Positions 62,335 to 64,000 of a DNA stretch of 64,000 bases are shown here, in pieces (position 1 is the stretch's first letter; every line of letters begins with the position of its first letter). Below the pieces are notes generated by a model. That model saw only the letters and a program-made list of their open reading frames with translations. It was not told where the DNA came from and did no database searches. Both the position numbers and the translations under genes were made by a program. Source of the stretch: Aestuariispira insulae (lineage in GTDB: Bacteria; Pseudomonadota; Alphaproteobacteria; UBA8366; Aestuariispiraceae); assembly GCF_003385955.1 (NCBI RefSeq), contig NZ_QRDW01000009.1:62001-126000 (forward strand). Direction: 5' to 3'.

Positions 62335-63213
62335 ATGGCGGAACGGCTGGAAATTGACGGCTTGAGGGCTTTGCTGGCTATCGCGTCCCAAGGCGGCGTG
62401 ACCCGGGCCGCCGATCATCTTGCCCTGTCACAATCGGCGGTCAGCCATAAGATAAAACGGCTGGAACAGAATCTCGACTGCACCCTGTTGGCCCGGCGGC
62501 CTGGCGGCCCTCTCTTCACCGAAGCAGGCCTGCGCCTGCTGGAATATGCCCGCCGGATGATCGATCTACATGACGAGGCCCTGGCCGCGCTTGGCCGCAA
62601 GGCCCTGGCCGGCACCATTCAGCTTGGCATGACCGAAGATACCACCAGCAGCGGCATCGCCCGCATCCTGGGCCGGTTCACAAGGCTGTATCCTGAGATC
62701 AAAGTGCGCACGAGGATCAGCCAGAGCCTGACCCTGGAGGACTGGCTTAAGGATGCGAAGATCGATATAGCCGTGATGCAGATTTTCAAGCGCGACATCC
62801 GGCCCGATGACCTGGTTTTATATGAAGACCGTCTCTATTGGGTGAAATCCCATGACCTGACCCTGGACAGCCAAAAACCGGTGCCGTTCCTGACCTTCGA
62901 TGAAAATTGCTTTTACCGCCACTGGGCCTTGGACGAAGGATCCGCAAGAGGACAGCGGTTTGAAACCGTGCTGGAATGCGGCAGCGCCGCCGGGATCCGG
63001 TCCGCCGCCCTGTCCGGACTCGGCATTGCGCTGCTCAACGGCCTGCATCTCACCCCTGAGCTGGACCTGATCACACAAGAACTGCCATCGCCGCCCGAAA
63101 TCGCCTATGTGGTGCGGGCACATAAAAAAAGCCGGACCCCGCCGGTCCGGGCCCTGATCGGTGAGATCGAGCGCGAGATCGGCGGCACCCGGCTTCTGCT
63201 GAAAGCCAGCTAA
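62335..63213 (+). CDS. LysR-family transcriptional regulator
   Basis: A 292-aa LysR-type regulator. The helix-turn-helix lies in ALLAIASQGGVTRAADHLALSQSAVSHKIKRLEQ, residues ~9-42, and an effector domain with GTIQLGMTEDTTSSGIARILGRFT follows. The ATG at 62335 follows GTGAGG; the longer frame to 62296 lacks a site. It is divergent from an alpha/beta hydrolase gene, likely its target, and a perfect inverted repeat lies between them. Confidence 0.92.
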   Translation: MAERLEIDGLRALLAIASQGGVTRAADHLALSQSAVSHKIKRLEQNLDCTLLARRPGGPLFTEAGLRLLEYARRMIDLHDEALAALGRKALAGTIQLGMTEDTTSSGIARILGRFTRLYPEIKVRTRISQSLTLEDWLKDAKIDIAVMQIFKRDIRPDDLVLYEDRLYWVKSHDLTLDSQKPVPFLTFDENCFYRHWALDEGSARGQRFETVLECGSAAGIRSAALSGLGIALLNGLHLTPELDLITQELPSPPEIAYVVRAHKKSRTPPVRALIGEIEREIGGTRLLLKAS

Positions 63214-63217
63214 GGCG

Positions 63218-63245
63218 GCGGGACCGGACAAAATGCCGGTCCCGC
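63218..63245. terminator. Hairpin between convergent genes
   Basis: A perfect 10-bp stem GCGGGACCGG / CCGGTCCCGC with an 8-base loop between the LysR gene and the convergent aldehyde dehydrogenase gene. No T run follows on either strand, so termination efficiency is uncertain. The stem core resembles the pstS terminator stem. Confidence 0.65.
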
Positions 63246-63257
63246 ACGCCCCATGTA

Positions 63258-64000
63258 TCAGGGCTGGATATAGGCGGTTTTCACCGTGGTATAAAACTCC
63301 GCCGCATAACGGCCCTGTTCCCGGCTGCCATAGCTGGACCCTTTGCGCCCGCCAAAGGGTACATGGTAGTCCACACCAGCGGTCGGCAGGTTGACCATCA
63401 CCATCCCGGCCTGGGATTTGGCTTTGAAGTCACTGGCAAATTTCAGCGACGAGGTGCAGATCCCGGCGGAAAGCCCGAAATCAGTGTCATTGGCCAATGC
63501 CAGGGCCTCGTCATAGTCAGCAGCCTTAATCACACTGGCCACGGGACCGAAGATTTCCTCACGGTTAATCCGCATCTCATTCCTGGTGCCGATGAACAGG
63601 GCCGGGCTCATATAGAAACCGTCATGCTCCAGGTCCAGCCGCTCGCCGCCGCAGACCAGCTCGGCCCCTTCTTCCCTGCCGATCTTGACGTAATCCAGAT
63701 CCTTGGCCAGCTGATTGCCGTTGATCACCGGCCCCACCTGGGTGCCGGCGTCCAGGGCATGGCCAACTTTCAGCGCCGACACCGCATTGGAAACCGCATC
63801 GACAAAACGGTCATGAATGCCTTCGGTCACAATAATTCGGGAGGAAGCCGTGCAACGCTGGCCGGTGGAGAAGAAACCGCTGTTCACGCAGGCGCCAACC
63901 GCGGTTTCAAGATCCGCGTCGTCCAGCACAACCATCGGATTCTTGCCCCCCATCTCCAACTGGACCTTCTTCATATTCATGGCACAGGCCTGGGCAATGC
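63258..64000 (-). CDS. Aldehyde dehydrogenase (partial; start outside the window)
   Basis: The last ~247 residues of an NAD(P)-dependent aldehyde dehydrogenase; the frame runs off the window end. Visible motifs are KKVQLEMGGKNPMVVLDDADLE (catalytic Glu), FFSTGQRCTASSRIIV (catalytic Cys), EEIFGPVASVI, and the C-terminal NLPTAGVDYHVPFGGRKGSSYG. The latter resembles 2-oxoglutarate semialdehyde dehydrogenase (glucarate/arabinose pathways), but the exact substrate cannot be fixed without the N-terminal half. The internal ATG at 63980 is not the true start. It is convergent with the LysR gene. Confidence 0.9.
   Translation of the reverse strand, partial: IAQACAMNMKKVQLEMGGKNPMVVLDDADLETAVGACVNSGFFSTGQRCTASSRIIVTEGIHDRFVDAVSNAVSALKVGHALDAGTQVGPVINGNQLAKDLDYVKIGREEGAELVCGGERLDLEHDGFYMSPALFIGTRNEMRINREEIFGPVASVIKAADYDEALALANDTDFGLSAGICTSSLKFASDFKAKSQAGMVMVNLPTAGVDYHVPFGGRKGSSYGSREQGRYAAEFYTTVKTAYIQP

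Overview
The window is a stretch of chromosomal, mostly core-type DNA from an alphaproteobacterium of moderately high GC. The pointers are an Irr-type Fur-family regulator next to rubrerythrin, the order phoR-pstSCAB-phoU-phoB, a PAS_5-type protein, a long-type PurC, a MaeB malic enzyme with a phosphotransacetylase tail, and a CtrA-like TTAA-N7-TTAAC box. The Rhodospirillales/Sneathiellales area is my best guess, but the genus cannot be fixed from sequence reading alone. I saw no rRNA, tRNA, CRISPR array, prophage, transposase or plasmid gene.

Layout. 1-1.4 kb: end of a cobalamin operon (probable cbiD end, cobK) and a secreted ankyrin protein. 1.5-3.4 kb: class A penicillin-binding protein. 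3.6-6.7 kb: iron/peroxide block (irr, rubrerythrin, CCG-domain Fe-S protein, DUF3501 protein). 6.8-9.4 kb: divergent diguanylate cyclase and PAS histidine kinase, followed by a 434-bp gap with a perfect CRP-type and a perfect CtrA-type palindrome. 9.8-18.1 kb: an orphan gene and the full phosphate regulon on the minus strand, with a Pho box before pstS and an attenuator-like terminator after it. 18.2-28.5 kb: maeB, a 64-residue protein with its own terminator, a PAS_5 protein, mutS, a HEPN-like protein and glnD. 28.5-37.6 kb: chemoreceptor, Suv3-like helicase with an S4 protein and TerB protein, UMF1-type transporter, YbjQ-like protein, DUF1223 protein and a periplasmic binding protein. 37.8-40.5 kb: aconitase.

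40.7-45.6 kb is the most accessory-looking part. Two paralogous methyltransferases flank a receiver-like protein whose phosphoacceptor Asp is Glu, facing a methyltransferase-like / PIG-L deacetylase / glycosyltransferase-like cluster. 45.8-51.7 kb: a zinc-free alcohol dehydrogenase/quinone oxidoreductase, an unrecognised two-gene operon, purC and a TraB/GumN protein. 51.7-56.3 kb: LysR regulator divergent from a glutathionyl-hydroquinone reductase / EamA exporter / cyclase operon, then a 2OG-Fe(II) oxygenase.

56.4-61.2 kb is a run of six minus-strand genes: two COG4315 (PF03640) secreted proteins, an ECF sigma factor, its anti-sigma factor, a hybrid histidine kinase and a third COG4315 lipoprotein. 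It looks like one envelope-signalling module. The kinase shares its sensory half with the kinase at 7.8 kb. The window ends with an alpha/beta hydrolase divergent from a LysR regulator (with a clear inverted-repeat operator between them) and an aldehyde dehydrogenase cut by the window edge.

Start codons were chosen by Shine-Dalgarno placement, family N-termini and signal peptides, so several starts lie inside the longest open frame.
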